Of a stretch of DNA of 35,086 nt, positions 34,903-35,086 are shown piece by piece. Position 1 is the first letter of the stretch. Each line of letters starts with the position of its first letter. The stretch covers positions 1 through 35,086 of the forward strand of contig NZ_MRBY01000043.1 in the NCBI RefSeq assembly GCF_001904615.1, read 5' to 3'. A model generated the notes under the pieces. It was not told the DNA's origin. It searched no databases and saw only the letters and a program-made list of their open reading frames with translations. The translations under genes and the position numbers were made by a program. Origin of the DNA: [Limnothrix rosea] IAM M-220 (GTDB lineage Bacteria > Cyanobacteriota > Cyanobacteriia > Cyanobacteriales > MRBY01).

Positions 34903-34975
34903 GAGACACGGGGACATTGGGATCGGGAGACACGGAGAGGGGGAGGCACGGGGACATTGGGATTGGGAGGCACGG
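34903..34975. repeat. G-rich direct repeats
   Basis: Two 40-base units: GAGRCACGGGGACATTGGG, then ATYGG, then a second GAGRCACGG. GAG(A/G)CACGG therefore recurs at 34903, 34927, 34943 and 34967. It lies in the non-coding end of the window, between the diguanylate cyclase gene and the window-end repeat. The spacer 34656-34902 has no gene but should hold the promoter of the cyclase gene. Confidence 0.7.
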
Positions 34976-35031
34976 GATATCAACGGACACCCGCATTAGA
35001 ATTATTTGAATGAAAAATCTCCCCATCACTC

Positions 35032-35086
35032 GCTCTCCCTTTCACCGCGTCGTCATCCTAGACCATTCTTAAACCGAACTCAGGTT
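35032..35086. repeat. Right copy of the window-end repeat
   Basis: Same orientation as the copy at 1-54: GCTCTCCC(T)TTCACCGCGTCGT, then a diverged part ending CTTAAACCGAACTCAGGTT. The sequence probably continues beyond the window. Confidence 0.6.

Noticed and set aside
34903-34975. CRISPR-like array
   Set aside because: Spacings are 24, 16 and 24, the repeat core is only 9 bases, the intervening sequence is itself repeated, and no cas gene is near.
1-35086. Prophage or integrative element bounded by the end repeats
   Set aside because: No integrase, transposase or phage structural gene is visible, and most genes are core functions.

Overview
The window looks like a chromosomal piece of a cyanobacterium. 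It carries acsF (Mg-protoporphyrin ester cyclase), crtE, ureC, an ECF sigma factor resembling cyanobacterial SigG, a GlbN-type truncated haemoglobin and roughly fifty copies (counted by eye) of the HIP1 octamer GCGATCGC. The near identity of the globin to the one I remember from Picosynechococcus (Synechococcus) PCC 7002 suggests a relative of that group. This is inference, not a database result.

Layout. 1-4715: a ubiquitin-like sulfur carrier behind thrC (minus), then a secreted protein and acsF (plus). 4716-6672: a gene-poor stretch with a terminator, a possible structured RNA, a possible gene remnant and an M15-type peptidase. 6673-10820: a methylglyoxal-synthase-like/diacylglycerol kinase fusion, mscS and thrS (all minus). 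11029-12222: two broken small genes and a Uma2-type gene. 12429-14495: crtE, a DUF212 gene and a secreted LCCL protein with histidine-rich repeats. 14940-20818: an alanine-glyoxylate-type aminotransferase, a TMEM43-like membrane protein, a small unknown, glyoxalase I and penicillin-binding protein 1C. 20960-22807: tRNA-Asn and a sigma/anti-sigma/Spy-like envelope-stress module. 22984-26501: a decayed zone with a CHAT-domain remnant, glbN with an amber codon, intact ffh, a small basic ORF, mntA with a truncated hepT, and two fragments of an FAD oxidoreductase. 26502-29093: a long AT-rich leader and a DUF1611/PLP-racemase operon. 29277-34655: a TerB-like gene, ureC, a methyltransferase and a MASE1-PAS-GGDEF diguanylate cyclase. 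Both ends of the window carry the same repeat in the same orientation, so the window may be a contig broken at repeats.

Most intact genes are housekeeping or core cyanobacterial functions. Two things stand out. First, there is a high density of decayed genes: glbN, a DUF-type gene, a Phd-type antitoxin, hepT, a CHAT protein and an oxidoreductase are all broken, and two of them are stopped by what would be single C-to-T changes. Second, a two-gene DUF1611 plus ornithine/alanine-racemase-like operon sits behind an unusual leader with several hairpins and a Shine-Dalgarno-bearing mini-ORF. It is the best candidate here for an undescribed pathway, probably one acting on D-amino acids.
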